Source: an uncultured Chitinophagaceae bacterium (GTDB taxonomy: Bacteria; Bacteroidota; Bacteroidia; Chitinophagales; Chitinophagaceae). From it: 41,146 nt of DNA. The stretch lies in the NCBI GenBank assembly GCA_903883945.1, contig CAISCV010000035.1, positions 1-41,146 of the forward strand, in the 5' to 3' direction. The notes under the pieces were generated by a model. The model was not told the DNA's origin and ran no database searches. It saw only the letters and a program-made list of their open reading frames with translations. A program made the position numbers and the translations under genes. Shown piece by piece: positions 1 to 8,637 of this stretch (its first letter is position 1; every line of letters starts with the position of its first letter).

Positions 1-1289
1 AATCCACCACCAACGTGCGTAAAAGAAAGGATTGCTTTATTCCCTTTAAACTCTACACTCTTGTACAATGGCCCAGAGTATTCGACCTTCTGGTTATAAG
101 CCATTGCCTTTGCAGCCAATACCAATCTTGCACCTAGCGGCTCTTTTCTTTTGTAATGAACATCACCATCAGGCTCAACTAAGTCAGTTGTAACTAATAA
201 AGCAGTGTTCGGTTCACTCAAAGCAGAACGTTGTGCATCACTAACTGTAGCAATACCGCTAGGCAAATTGGGGTCAGTCGTTTTCTTTCTATTGGGGCAA
301 AGCTGAACGATGAAGAAAGGAATATTCCCTTCTCCCCATTCGCCACGCCATTCTTTTATGAGCGCAGGCAACAATTGGTAATAAGTATTTGCTCGTCCAA
401 CATAGCTATTATTTTCCCCTTGATACCAGACCATCCCCTTGATAGCAAAAGGAATCAATGGCGCAATCATGCCATTGTATAAAACATTGGGACCACGATA
501 TGGACCAACAAGTCCGGCTGGCGAAGGAGGAGAAGGCAAGTGTTGTTGCTTTGCTGCTTCTTTATCAGCATTGTACTTATCTAAAATTGGCTGAGCCTTA
601 TCTTTCTTTATTTTATAATCTGCTTTTGCAAGAGTTGGATCTGAGTTAATGTCTTTTTTAATTGGTAATTCAGCTAAAGTCTTTTCATTTATCCATGCTT
701 CGATGGGTGTTCCGCCATAAGAAGAATTAACGATGCCTACTGGTACACCTAATTCTTTCTGTAATTTACTGCCAAACCAATAAGCAGTTGCAGAAAAGAA
801 CTTAGCAGTTGCAGGATTGGAAGATACCCACTTACAGGCTACTTCTGTTTGAACGGTATCCTTAGAATTGTGCGGAATAGTAGCCCAACGAAAAAGATCA
901 TTTGTAGAATTAGCGATAGCCTGAACAGAAGAAGTGTCATGTGATAAATTTATTTCCATATTGCTTTGTCCGCTACATAACCACACTTCACCTACCAGAA
1001 TATTCTTGATAGAGATGGTGTTACTTCCTTTAATGGTCATGGTAAAAGGACCGCCTGCTTTTAAAGGTTTCAGGCTGACTTTCCATTTACCATCTTTAGC
1101 GGTAGTAGTTAGCTTTTGCCCTTCAAACTCTACGCTTACAGACTCACCTTCCGATGCAGTACCCCAAACAGGTACATTAGCTTCTCTTTGTAACACCATG
1201 TTGTCACTAAAAAGACTAGCAGGTTTAACCTGTGCAAATCCACTTCCTAAAAGAAAGAAAGAAGCGATAGTTGTTATTGTATGTTTCAT
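1..1289 (-). CDS. Sialate O-acetylesterase-type SGNH hydrolase, exported (C-terminus beyond window)
   Basis: Removes O-acetyl groups from glycans, probably in the periplasm. The first 429 codons are open from the ATG at 1289 to the window edge, with no stop. Residues 1-20 are a signal peptide ending GFAQ. An N-terminal beta-sandwich with VKPASLFSDNMVLQR and KVSLKPLKAGGP leads to the SGNH block I motif LCSGQSNME, with nucleophile Ser109; later come YGGTPIEAW and WYQGENN, and the Asp/His motif DGDVHY followed by EPLGARL. It is a clear paralogue of the enzyme encoded at 5746-7251, with Ser109 at the same position. It is the last visible gene of a minus-strand run (esterase, GH2, esterase), 81 bp after the GH2 stop. 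The natural substrate cannot be read from sequence; this family also includes plant-polysaccharide acetylesterases. Confidence 0.9.
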   Translation of the reverse strand, partial: MKHTITTIASFFLLGSGFAQVKPASLFSDNMVLQREANVPVWGTASEGESVSVEFEGQKLTTTAKDGKWKVSLKPLKAGGPFTMTIKGSNTISIKNILVGEVWLCSGQSNMEINLSHDTSSVQAIANSTNDLFRWATIPHNSKDTVQTEVACKWVSSNPATAKFFSATAYWFGSKLQKELGVPVGIVNSSYGGTPIEAWINEKTLAELPIKKDINSDPTLAKADYKIKKDKAQPILDKYNADKEAAKQQHLPSPPSPAGLVGPYRGPNVLYNGMIAPLIPFAIKGMVWYQGENNSYVGRANTYYQLLPALIKEWRGEWGEGNIPFFIVQLCPNRKKTTDPNLPSGIATVSDAQRSALSEPNTALLVTTDLVEPDGDVHYKRKEPLGARLVLAAKAMAYNQKVEYSGPLYKSVEFKGNKAILSFTHVGGG

Positions 1290-1317
1290 AAACTAATTTT
1301 TAAAGTTACTGGTTACG

Positions 1318-1358
1318 GGATTCAGGTTGCAGGTACCTGTAGCTAGTAACCTGAATCC
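1318..1358. repeat. Nested palindrome between GH2 and esterase genes
   Basis: A perfect 11-bp inverted repeat (GGATTCAGGTT at 1318-1328, AACCTGAATCC at 1348-1358) encloses a perfect 10-bp palindrome, CAGGTACCTG, at 1330-1339. It lies between the GH2 stop at 1371 and the next start at 1289. It could act as an intercistronic hairpin that sets the relative expression of the two genes. There is no clear U-tract, so it is not a classical terminator. Confidence 0.6.
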
Positions 1359-1370
1359 TAAAACCCACCT

Positions 1371-4300
1371 TTAATTTCCAAAGAATTTTAACGCTTCTAC
1401 AATCGTTGTTACCAACTTAGGCGTAAAAGCTTTGAAGAAATCGGAATTAATTAATGTTAAATCCTTTTTATCCTGATTGATGTATTCGGGAGTCTTGTCC
1501 ATCATAAAGCTGTATGTATCATTGACCAACACACTGTTTGCTTCCATGATTTTCTTCACCCGTTGATTGAGTAAACTAATCTTTTCATTATTCAATTCAC
1601 CAAACCAAGCGGTAGGTAACGGTGCCTGTGTACCCCACATTAGTTTTGCACCCGTATTCTTTAGCGTAGTAACCAAAGAAGTAACCTCATTATCAAACTT
1701 CTTCAAGCCAGCTTCCGAGAAATCAGTAACACCATCATATCCGATTGATAAATAAATGACATCATACTTAGTGCCGCCCAATGCACTCTCTGTATTACTA
1801 TTAAATGCTTTGGGATTATTAACCGAAACCCCTGAGTAAGAAACATTACCAAAACCATTCAGCTTTTTGATGATTTCTGGGGCAACTGCTAACATTCTAC
1901 TATCTGTCAATAATAAAATCTTGCGTTGCTTACCATCCGAACTGCCACCCATATCATACAACACCGAAGGCAAACTATCCAAAGGTTTTAAACGAGAGAG
2001 TAGTTGTTCCACTTTTGCCAATCTTACTTTTTGATCTGCTGCTGCTGTAAAATCAAACACATCTTTTTTATCAGGGAAATAAGTAGTTCCACCAACAGAA
2101 CATTCCCAATTGGTTAAAATATGATTGGCAATGGTTAATCCTTTTTCACCTCCGTTAATTAAATCCAATTGACAAAGCATATACTCTCCCTTGCCTTGTT
2201 TTACAGTTGCCAATACAGGGTCACGATTCAGGTACCACATTGCCTGACGCATATCTTTACCTTCATTGATGTATTCGGCACCGAAGGGAGGTACGCTCCA
2301 ATCGTTACGCCAATTACTAACCAATATTCTAAAGCTATCATTAACAGAAACGGGTGAAATACCTTTCATTTTCACCCCATGATCAAACATTGCTTTACCA
2401 TTCCAATTGAGGGTGATGTTAGATAAACCAGACAAGAAAGGATCATAATTAGGCTCAAAGGGTTGAGGAATAACTATACTGTCATAATACTCCACACCAG
2501 TTTTAGGGGTTGTTCTCAATGTCCAACTTGTAGCAGCTTTCACACAACCTGCCCTTTCATTCAAGAAAGGTTTAGTGATAGTTAGGCTATCGCCGATTAG
2601 CTTTTTGTAGCTGTCAATTGTTTTATCTGTTATTTGATATATAAGAACCTTTCCTCCATTGGCTTCAAAAGATTTGATAGCTGTTATTTCTTCATTAGTT
2701 AAAATATGATTCCTTGCATCTAAGAATAAAACTTGACGGTTTGGAAGTGAACTAATATCGACAGAGCCAAGAGGAAAGACATAGTCGCATTTTCTAACCC
2801 AATTAATAAAATCATTTTCTCCTAGGATAGCTGTTTTTTTAGATTCAATTGTTGGTTTGTAATCTATAGCTGCTTGTAGAAGGTTATGCATTAACCATCC
2901 AGCCACTGGTTCAGTATTTGCAGCGTCTATTATTTTTAAGCTAGTTACCCATTGACAACTTTTGCCATAGTATATTTCATGAAGGGCTGATGTTTTGCCA
3001 TCTTTATCCCCAGAAATTAATACACGATAGTTTCCAGATGCACGACGCCTACAATTTTCTTTTAACAAGCAAGGATGATAGGAAATATGACTTTTATCCA
3101 TACCTCCATATCCATTCCCTCCTTTCCAAAAAGTAATTTCTTGTTGTCCTAACCCATTTAACAGTTTATAATCTGCACCATTCACAAATATGCCTGCAGA
3201 GCCTTTTAGAAAAGAACTATCATTTTTAAACTGAATAATATTTACACCTGAACTAAGCAAACCTTTTTTATCTGTAGGAAGAGCATTTCCATTAATCAAT
3301 AACACATTCACATCTCCAACATTCGCTTCACCTAATTGCCTCTGATAATAATTATTCCACTCAACTGTATCAAATGCTACCTTCTTAAACGGTATCCCAG
3401 CATCACTCAACACCTTTATCAATCCCTCATCCTCATCAATCACCCCAATCTTTTTTCCATTCAAATTCAATAAAGAAGCAGATAGCCTTGGGTAAATATG
3501 TCCTTCCCGAACATCACGGTAACCGGATTTCCCTTGATACCAAAACTCACGAACTATATGAATGGGCGTTGCAGTAGTTACCGAAGGAATCGTAAAATTC
3601 CACTCAACATTCCGCAACATATCCCCAGGTTGTAGGCTTTGCTTTTTGATAGTTTCAGATAAGATGATACCACTTGGAGTTTCTATCTTGCAATGAATTT
3701 CATCTACAAACCTTAAATCATCGTATTGTAATAGAGGAGTCTTGATAATGGTATTTTCTCCTCCAAAGAAAGAAAAATTCTTACTGTCGTACGGAAAACG
3801 AACCCATTTCATATCCTCTGCAAAGATGTAATAGCCGGGGTTGGGTTCATAAACTGGCAAGGTAGAATCCCATATATTAACAGGAGTAGTACAAGGCAAT
3901 ACTTGTCTTGGTTTTACGCCGGGGCCTTCCAAGGTTTTGTAAGTGGGCGCAACGCCACGATAACGATTAAAGGGTTGCCAACGAAAAAACACACAACCAA
4001 AATCCCAAGGACTGACGGCGTTTACACGATGCAAGCTGCCATCGAATGTTTTGCCTTCCCTTATCAAATCGAACGCATATTTTATCTCATTGTTTCCATC
4101 CCGATAAATGCCCGTTGCATAATCCTGTGCAATTACTTCATAGCCTGCCGTACCATTTCCTAAAGGACGATTGGGTTGCCAAACTTCGCCACACTCATCC
4201 CAAACCATCGGTTTCTTAGGCCCAAACTGTTCCCACTCCCTAAACACAGAATCGGTGTTGTAGTGGTGACCAATAATATCTCCATGGGTAGAAAAAGCAC

Positions 4301-5609
4301 TAAAGTCGGACGCAAAAGAAGGACGCGTTTTATCTATAGAATGCGCCTTTTTGATTAACCAAGGCTTCTCGCCGCCACCTTGCCAACGCAATTCGTTAGA
4401 TACACTCCAAGTAAAAATAGACGGGTGATTGATTAGATTTTTCATCATATCGCCCAAATGTTGCTCGGCAAATACTGTATCGGCAGCTACTTTAAAATGA
4501 AAAGCAGGTTCAGCTTCTAATAAAAAGCCTTCTTCATCTGCTACTTCATATAATATTTTATGTTTAGGGTAAACATGCAAACGCATAAAGTTTACACCTA
4601 TCTTTTTCAATTCCCTAAACCAAGTTTTAAAGTATTCTCTCGATGCCTGAATGTCTCCTAAATAATGTTCGCCATGTCCACGCAGATACAATAACCGTCC
4701 ATTCATGTACAGTTTTGCATCGCCCCAAGTTATTTCTCTAAAGCCAAACCGTTCCTTTTGCCAATCAATTACTTTGCCATCTTTGTTATATAAAACGGTA
4801 TTGAAATGATAGAGATATGGGTCGTGTGGAAACCATAAATGTGGGTTTTCCCAAGGTGAATTGATGGTAATAGTCTTAATAGATTTAGGTTCAAGCGTTT
4901 GCTCTCCACCATCAATTGTTTTCACCACTTTTCCTGTAGAATCGGTGATGAAATATTTAATGATGAAAGTCTGTTTGGTATCAGTTGTATTATTAATAGG
5001 CACATCACATTCTATGTTTTTATTGGCAAAGGAAGTTCTCACCACAACTCCTTGTTCTACGAAGACGTCAGGCAAGGCAAGCAAGGATACATCATCCCAA
5101 ATACCTTTGCTACCCATACTCTCTCCGCCACTCAATCTTGTAGCTTCATCTTCAACTCTTACTTGTAGTTTGTGATTTCCAATGGATAAGTTCTTACCCA
5201 AATCAAAGTTCCTAGCACTGTAACCATCATGAATGGTATCGAAAGTTTTTCCTTCAAACAACACCGAGTAGTTCTGAAAGCATCCATCCACATGCAAGCG
5301 GAGGTTCTTTATTTTCAAGGCATCAGTCACCACTAAATTTTTTTCATACATTGCCCCTTTTGTCCACTTTCTAGGATAGTTAAAAGCATCCCAATAAGGC
5401 TTTCCCCACTTGCCACCCCATACATTGGTATAGCACCCAGGCACTTGAATTTGTGTTGGTTTATGGTCGTTGTTACTAGTAAAGTTCCATAAACCATTCA
5501 AGCAGATTTCTTGACGGGCAGGCTTTGTAGGAAAGGAAAAAGGATCAGATTGACAGAATCCTGACTGAAAAAGGAATACAACAAGGGCTGAAAGAAGCAA
5601 TTTTTTCAT
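1371..5609 (-). CDS. Exported multi-domain glycoside hydrolase family 2 protein with GATase-like and SGNH-like C-terminal regions
   Basis: A predicted exo-acting glycosidase of the beta-galactosidase/beta-glucuronidase family. Residues 1-20 are a signal peptide (ending SGFCQ). The GH2 sugar-binding domain follows (LNGLWNFT near 38; WDDVSLL near 171), then an immunoglobulin-like domain and a TIM barrel from about 295 (LYMNGRLLYLRGHGEHYLG). The acid/base is probably Glu406 in WSVSNE and the nucleophile Glu472 in PMVWDE, spaced as in the family. At 1412 residues it is longer than most GH2 enzymes. The middle third (about 700-1060) has stretches that look like class I glutamine-amidotransferase/ThuA folds (KKIGVIDEDEGLIKVL; GGKVLIYQIT). 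Residues 1230-1412 resemble an SGNH hydrolase (KILLLTDSR) but lack the terminal DxxH His. It sits between two esterases, so debranching of an acetylated glycan is likely. The true substrate is unknown. Confidence 0.88.
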   Translation of the reverse strand: MKKLLLSALVVFLFQSGFCQSDPFSFPTKPARQEICLNGLWNFTSNNDHKPTQIQVPGCYTNVWGGKWGKPYWDAFNYPRKWTKGAMYEKNLVVTDALKIKNLRLHVDGCFQNYSVLFEGKTFDTIHDGYSARNFDLGKNLSIGNHKLQVRVEDEATRLSGGESMGSKGIWDDVSLLALPDVFVEQGVVVRTSFANKNIECDVPINNTTDTKQTFIIKYFITDSTGKVVKTIDGGEQTLEPKSIKTITINSPWENPHLWFPHDPYLYHFNTVLYNKDGKVIDWQKERFGFREITWGDAKLYMNGRLLYLRGHGEHYLGDIQASREYFKTWFRELKKIGVNFMRLHVYPKHKILYEVADEEGFLLEAEPAFHFKVAADTVFAEQHLGDMMKNLINHPSIFTWSVSNELRWQGGGEKPWLIKKAHSIDKTRPSFASDFSAFSTHGDIIGHHYNTDSVFREWEQFGPKKPMVWDECGEVWQPNRPLGNGTAGYEVIAQDYATGIYRDGNNEIKYAFDLIREGKTFDGSLHRVNAVSPWDFGCVFFRWQPFNRYRGVAPTYKTLEGPGVKPRQVLPCTTPVNIWDSTLPVYEPNPGYYIFAEDMKWVRFPYDSKNFSFFGGENTIIKTPLLQYDDLRFVDEIHCKIETPSGIILSETIKKQSLQPGDMLRNVEWNFTIPSVTTATPIHIVREFWYQGKSGYRDVREGHIYPRLSASLLNLNGKKIGVIDEDEGLIKVLSDAGIPFKKVAFDTVEWNNYYQRQLGEANVGDVNVLLINGNALPTDKKGLLSSGVNIIQFKNDSSFLKGSAGIFVNGADYKLLNGLGQQEITFWKGGNGYGGMDKSHISYHPCLLKENCRRRASGNYRVLISGDKDGKTSALHEIYYGKSCQWVTSLKIIDAANTEPVAGWLMHNLLQAAIDYKPTIESKKTAILGENDFINWVRKCDYVFPLGSVDISSLPNRQVLFLDARNHILTNEEITAIKSFEANGGKVLIYQITDKTIDSYKKLIGDSLTITKPFLNERAGCVKAATSWTLRTTPKTGVEYYDSIVIPQPFEPNYDPFLSGLSNITLNWNGKAMFDHGVKMKGISPVSVNDSFRILVSNWRNDWSVPPFGAEYINEGKDMRQAMWYLNRDPVLATVKQGKGEYMLCQLDLINGGEKGLTIANHILTNWECSVGGTTYFPDKKDVFDFTAAADQKVRLAKVEQLLSRLKPLDSLPSVLYDMGGSSDGKQRKILLLTDSRMLAVAPEIIKKLNGFGNVSYSGVSVNNPKAFNSNTESALGGTKYDVIYLSIGYDGVTDFSEAGLKKFDNEVTSLVTTLKNTGAKLMWGTQAPLPTAWFGELNNEKISLLNQRVKKIMEANSVLVNDTYSFMMDKTPEYINQDKKDLTLINSDFFKAFTPKLVTTIVEALKFFGN

Positions 5610-5619
5610 AATAATATTT

Positions 5620-5737
5620 TTGCCACAAAGGCACTGGTATTAATTGCCACAAAGACTCGAAGGCTCGAAGTAGCACAAAAAAGAAAAGAAGGAAAAGATG
5701 TTTTGTACTTCTGTATGTCTTTGCTTCTTTGTGGCAA
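5620..5737. repeat. CCACAAAG repeats with inverted copy, intercistronic
   Basis: TTGCCACAAAG occurs at 5620-5630 and again at 5644-5654; the reverse complement CTTTGTGGCAA is at 5727-5737. The second and third copies can pair as an 11-bp stem with a 72-nt loop between the esterase (stop at 5746) and the GH2 start (5609). Sequences of this type are commonly dispersed in Bacteroidetes intergenic DNA; CACAAAG copies also occur downstream of the phosphoglucomutase gene at 14376-14412. Confidence 0.6.
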
Positions 5738-5745
5738 AAAATTAA

Positions 5746-7251
5746 TTACTCAACATCTGTTCTAAAAGGAGAGGCAGGCAAGCCCTCTTGGTTAAATAAA
5801 TTACCCTTCGAAACACTTACAAACCCATATCTAACGGCCAATGGAAAAGAAATAGTTGGATTTGAAACAATCACTTTATTACCACTGATAACGGCCGTTG
5901 CAGGAACAAATTTCTTGTCGGGACCACAGATAAGGAAGCCAGTTAATTCACCCTCTTTTGCCACCAATCCTTTGCCGGTATGTGTAAAGGAAAGTTCCAC
6001 ATCGGTGCCTCTCACCACATAATTATCGAAAAGAGGTCCGGAATATTCTATCTTTTCTTGGTAAGCCAAAGCCCTGGCAGCTAGCGACAAACGGTTGCCC
6101 ACGGGTTGTTTGAAGGTTGGGTGGATGTCGGCAGAGTCGCCACAATCGGTGGTTACCACCATTGCCACGTTGGGAACTTTGTTCAGTGTTAGCAACTGCG
6201 CTTCCCTGATCATAGGATCAGCTCCTCTGTAAGGTGCAATCTGTACAAAAAAGAATGGGAAATTACCTTGATTCCAATTTTGTCTCCAATCGGTAATCAT
6301 AGTAGGAAATAGGGTTTGGTATTGCTTACCACGACCACCATTGCTTTCTCCCTGATACCAGATAACGCCTTTGATGGCATAAGGAATCAATGGATTAATC
6401 ATGCCGTTATATAAACCACCGGCACCACCGACAGGGTTGCGTGGCGGAGCAGGCTTAGCAGGAAAAGGCTTGTGGGCAGCTAACGCAGCGAGGGTATCTG
6501 CTGCATATTTCAGCATTAAAGAAGGTAGGTCGTTTTTATATTTTGCCACAGCATCAGGATAGGCTAATTTGGCTTTATCATACTGTTCAGCCAATGTTTT
6601 CAACTCTGGATTGCTTTCCAAAGTAGCCCTTGTTGTCCAGTTTTCTGCGGGCGTTCCACCAACGGTAGAAAACAACAAACCGATAGGTACTTTTAATTGC
6701 TTGTACAAATCGCGAGCGAAGAAGTAGCCAACGGCGGTAAATTCTTTCACAGAGGCAGTATCGCAAATCACCCACTTAGATAGGGCATCAGAAACCAACG
6801 TATCAGATGGTTTTCTATCGACTTTATACTGACGGATTTCTGGATAATTGGCAGCAGCAGCTTCTTGAATCCAGTTAACAATTGGCTTTTGACCGGAACG
6901 TAGTCCGAGTTGACGCTCCATATTACTTTGTCCACCACAAACCCACACTTCTCCTACCAAAATATTCTGAATAGTAATGGTGTTGACTCCACTGATAGTC
7001 ATTTTGTATGGACCGCCTGCCTTCAAGGGTTTTAATTTAAGCATCCATTTACCATCCTTTGCGATTGTGGTTACTTTCTGACCGTTGAATTCAACTGTAA
7101 CCTTTTCACTGTCACTGGCTATACCCCAGATTGGAACGGTAACACCACGTTGCAAAACCATATTGTCGGAGAATAAACTGTTGGGTTTCACGGTAGCAAA
7201 ACTTTTTGCAAACATTAATACAAGTAAACTAAGTACAAGACCTTTTTTCAT
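5746..7251 (-). CDS. Sialate O-acetylesterase-type SGNH hydrolase, exported
   Basis: A 501-residue predicted exported carbohydrate O-acetylesterase. A signal peptide covers about residues 1-19 (MKKGLVLSLLVLMFAKSFA). A beta-rich N-terminal domain contains LFSDNMVLQRG. The SGNH block I is VCGGQSNMER with nucleophile Ser109; VGGTPAENW and GVIWYQGESNGG follow, and the catalytic Asp/His pair is probably Asp375/His377 in ADIHP, followed by QPVGNRL. The last 100 residues form a small beta domain. It is the first gene of the minus-strand set that continues with the GH2 enzyme (136 bp downstream) and a second esterase, of which it is a paralogue. The ATG at 7251 precedes the signal peptide directly, which supports this start. 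Confidence 0.93.
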   Translation of the reverse strand: MKKGLVLSLLVLMFAKSFATVKPNSLFSDNMVLQRGVTVPIWGIASDSEKVTVEFNGQKVTTIAKDGKWMLKLKPLKAGGPYKMTISGVNTITIQNILVGEVWVCGGQSNMERQLGLRSGQKPIVNWIQEAAAANYPEIRQYKVDRKPSDTLVSDALSKWVICDTASVKEFTAVGYFFARDLYKQLKVPIGLLFSTVGGTPAENWTTRATLESNPELKTLAEQYDKAKLAYPDAVAKYKNDLPSLMLKYAADTLAALAAHKPFPAKPAPPRNPVGGAGGLYNGMINPLIPYAIKGVIWYQGESNGGRGKQYQTLFPTMITDWRQNWNQGNFPFFFVQIAPYRGADPMIREAQLLTLNKVPNVAMVVTTDCGDSADIHPTFKQPVGNRLSLAARALAYQEKIEYSGPLFDNYVVRGTDVELSFTHTGKGLVAKEGELTGFLICGPDKKFVPATAVISGNKVIVSNPTISFPLAVRYGFVSVSKGNLFNQEGLPASPFRTDVE

Positions 7252-7306
7252 ATTGCTTTATTTATTTTTATCATCACAAGCAATTATACTGCAATAATTC
7301 GTAATG

Positions 7307-7321
7307 GTTTAATCGTTAAAC
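7307..7321. promoter_or_regulatory. Operator-like inverted repeat upstream of the esterase/GH2 genes
   Basis: GTTTAA at 7307-7312 and TTAAAC at 7316-7321 form a 6-bp inverted repeat about a TCG centre, 56 bp upstream of the esterase start at 7251 on the minus strand. The position suits a repressor or activator site for the carbohydrate locus. No regulator gene is adjacent in the window, and short AT-rich inverted repeats arise easily by chance. Confidence 0.25.
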
Positions 7322-7500
7322 AGTAGAAATTAAATAATTTGCAAAAGAAATGCATTATCACTGTACAAACTATACATTTTGATGCAAAACATAGGTTGCT
7401 TGTGTCATATTAGAACTCCATTATTGAATTTGAAAATGAATGAAAATAATAATGCCAAGTATCCGCATAATAAAGACTACACTTGCATTAAAACATTGCA

Positions 7501-8613
7501 ATGCGAGTCATCCATTTTGATTATGCCGATCCGTTGCCATTTGCACGATTCTTTGCCTATCAGTTGAAGATTGCTTACATATTAAGTGATATTTTGAATT
7601 CAGCTGGCTTTTGTGCTTTTGCAATAACATTTAAGGAAATGCAAGCCTCAATGACACTAGACGAAAAGGCATTGATGATTACAAAGGCCGAAACAAAAGA
7701 TTTAGAAATTATAGAGTTGGCTGAATTGTATTTTGACGTGAGGAAGCAGTTTAGATCGATGAAGCACCCGTCAAACAATATTTTTCTTAATTTTAAAAAA
7801 GTCCAGAATGCCTTTAGTGTTGCTATAAGCATTTGGGAATCGGAACTTTTGGACTATTTCAAAAACTCTGGGTACGATGGCTTGTTAGAAATTTGCAAAA
7901 CAGATGTATTTGAATTCTACTACACAAATGAGGGAATTGCGGGGGAAGGAAGAATAAATAAATTAGAGTTATTGTCAAACAAATGCCCTAAAAATGCCAT
8001 TAACAAATCAATATGGTCAATGCCTACTTGGTTTTACCTTGAAGAGTTTTTTGGAGAAGAGGCCATTACAAATATTGATTCCATCAATAACAAAAGTCCC
8101 TACTTTATAAAGTGTTTAGACTTGCCAAATCTAAATTTTCTTACAATTCCTGAACTTTCCGCCATTAAAAATCAAATAAGTGATAGTATACAAGATTTTA
8201 AAACAAAGACCGATTTGTGGGCAGAACAATGTTACACTTCGAATGGTGGTTCGGAATATTTTAAAAAGAACATATTTACAACTCTCCCTTCCCTACAACA
8301 AGCAATAGACGAAAATCCTATCATGCATCATTGCAAAAGCCTTCCTGTTGGAGAAGTATTGATTAGTTTATTTTTAGGGGAGGTAACACCCATTATATTA
8401 TGGAAGTTTTATCTGTTTTGTAAACAAATTACCGAATTGGAATTTAATCAATTGGTGGATGATTTTGATAAGGGAGAAAAATACACTATTCCTGTTATGT
8501 TGTTTATGAATGCGAATGCCGAACTTAAGTTGGCTAACATCATAAATCAAGAAACGGAAGTAATACAACAAACAGAAGTGCTAGGTGCTCGCAAATACAT
8601 CAGCATCGATTAA
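7501..8613 (+). CDS. Unrecognised protein, upstream partner of NYN nuclease gene
   Basis: A 370-residue soluble protein matching no family I recognise. It has no signal peptide or clear membrane span; the composition is rich in Leu, Ile, Asn, Glu and Lys and suggests a mostly helical fold. Short recognisable stretches include FEFYYTNEGIAGEGR and LPVGEVLISLFLGEVTP, which may be conserved core segments. The start is uncertain. The ATG at 7501 gives a rather hydrophobic first 46 residues; in-frame ATGs at 7639 (Met47) and 7651 (Met51) are alternatives, and AAGGA just upstream (7634-7638) could serve as a ribosome site for the latter. The stop lies 24 bp before the NYN nuclease gene on the same strand, so the two are probably co-transcribed. 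Confidence 0.7.
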   Translation: MRVIHFDYADPLPFARFFAYQLKIAYILSDILNSAGFCAFAITFKEMQASMTLDEKALMITKAETKDLEIIELAELYFDVRKQFRSMKHPSNNIFLNFKKVQNAFSVAISIWESELLDYFKNSGYDGLLEICKTDVFEFYYTNEGIAGEGRINKLELLSNKCPKNAINKSIWSMPTWFYLEEFFGEEAITNIDSINNKSPYFIKCLDLPNLNFLTIPELSAIKNQISDSIQDFKTKTDLWAEQCYTSNGGSEYFKKNIFTTLPSLQQAIDENPIMHHCKSLPVGEVLISLFLGEVTPIILWKFYLFCKQITELEFNQLVDDFDKGEKYTIPVMLFMNANAELKLANIINQETEVIQQTEVLGARKYISID

Positions 8614-8637
8614 TTTAAAACAAGATAAAAAAATAAA

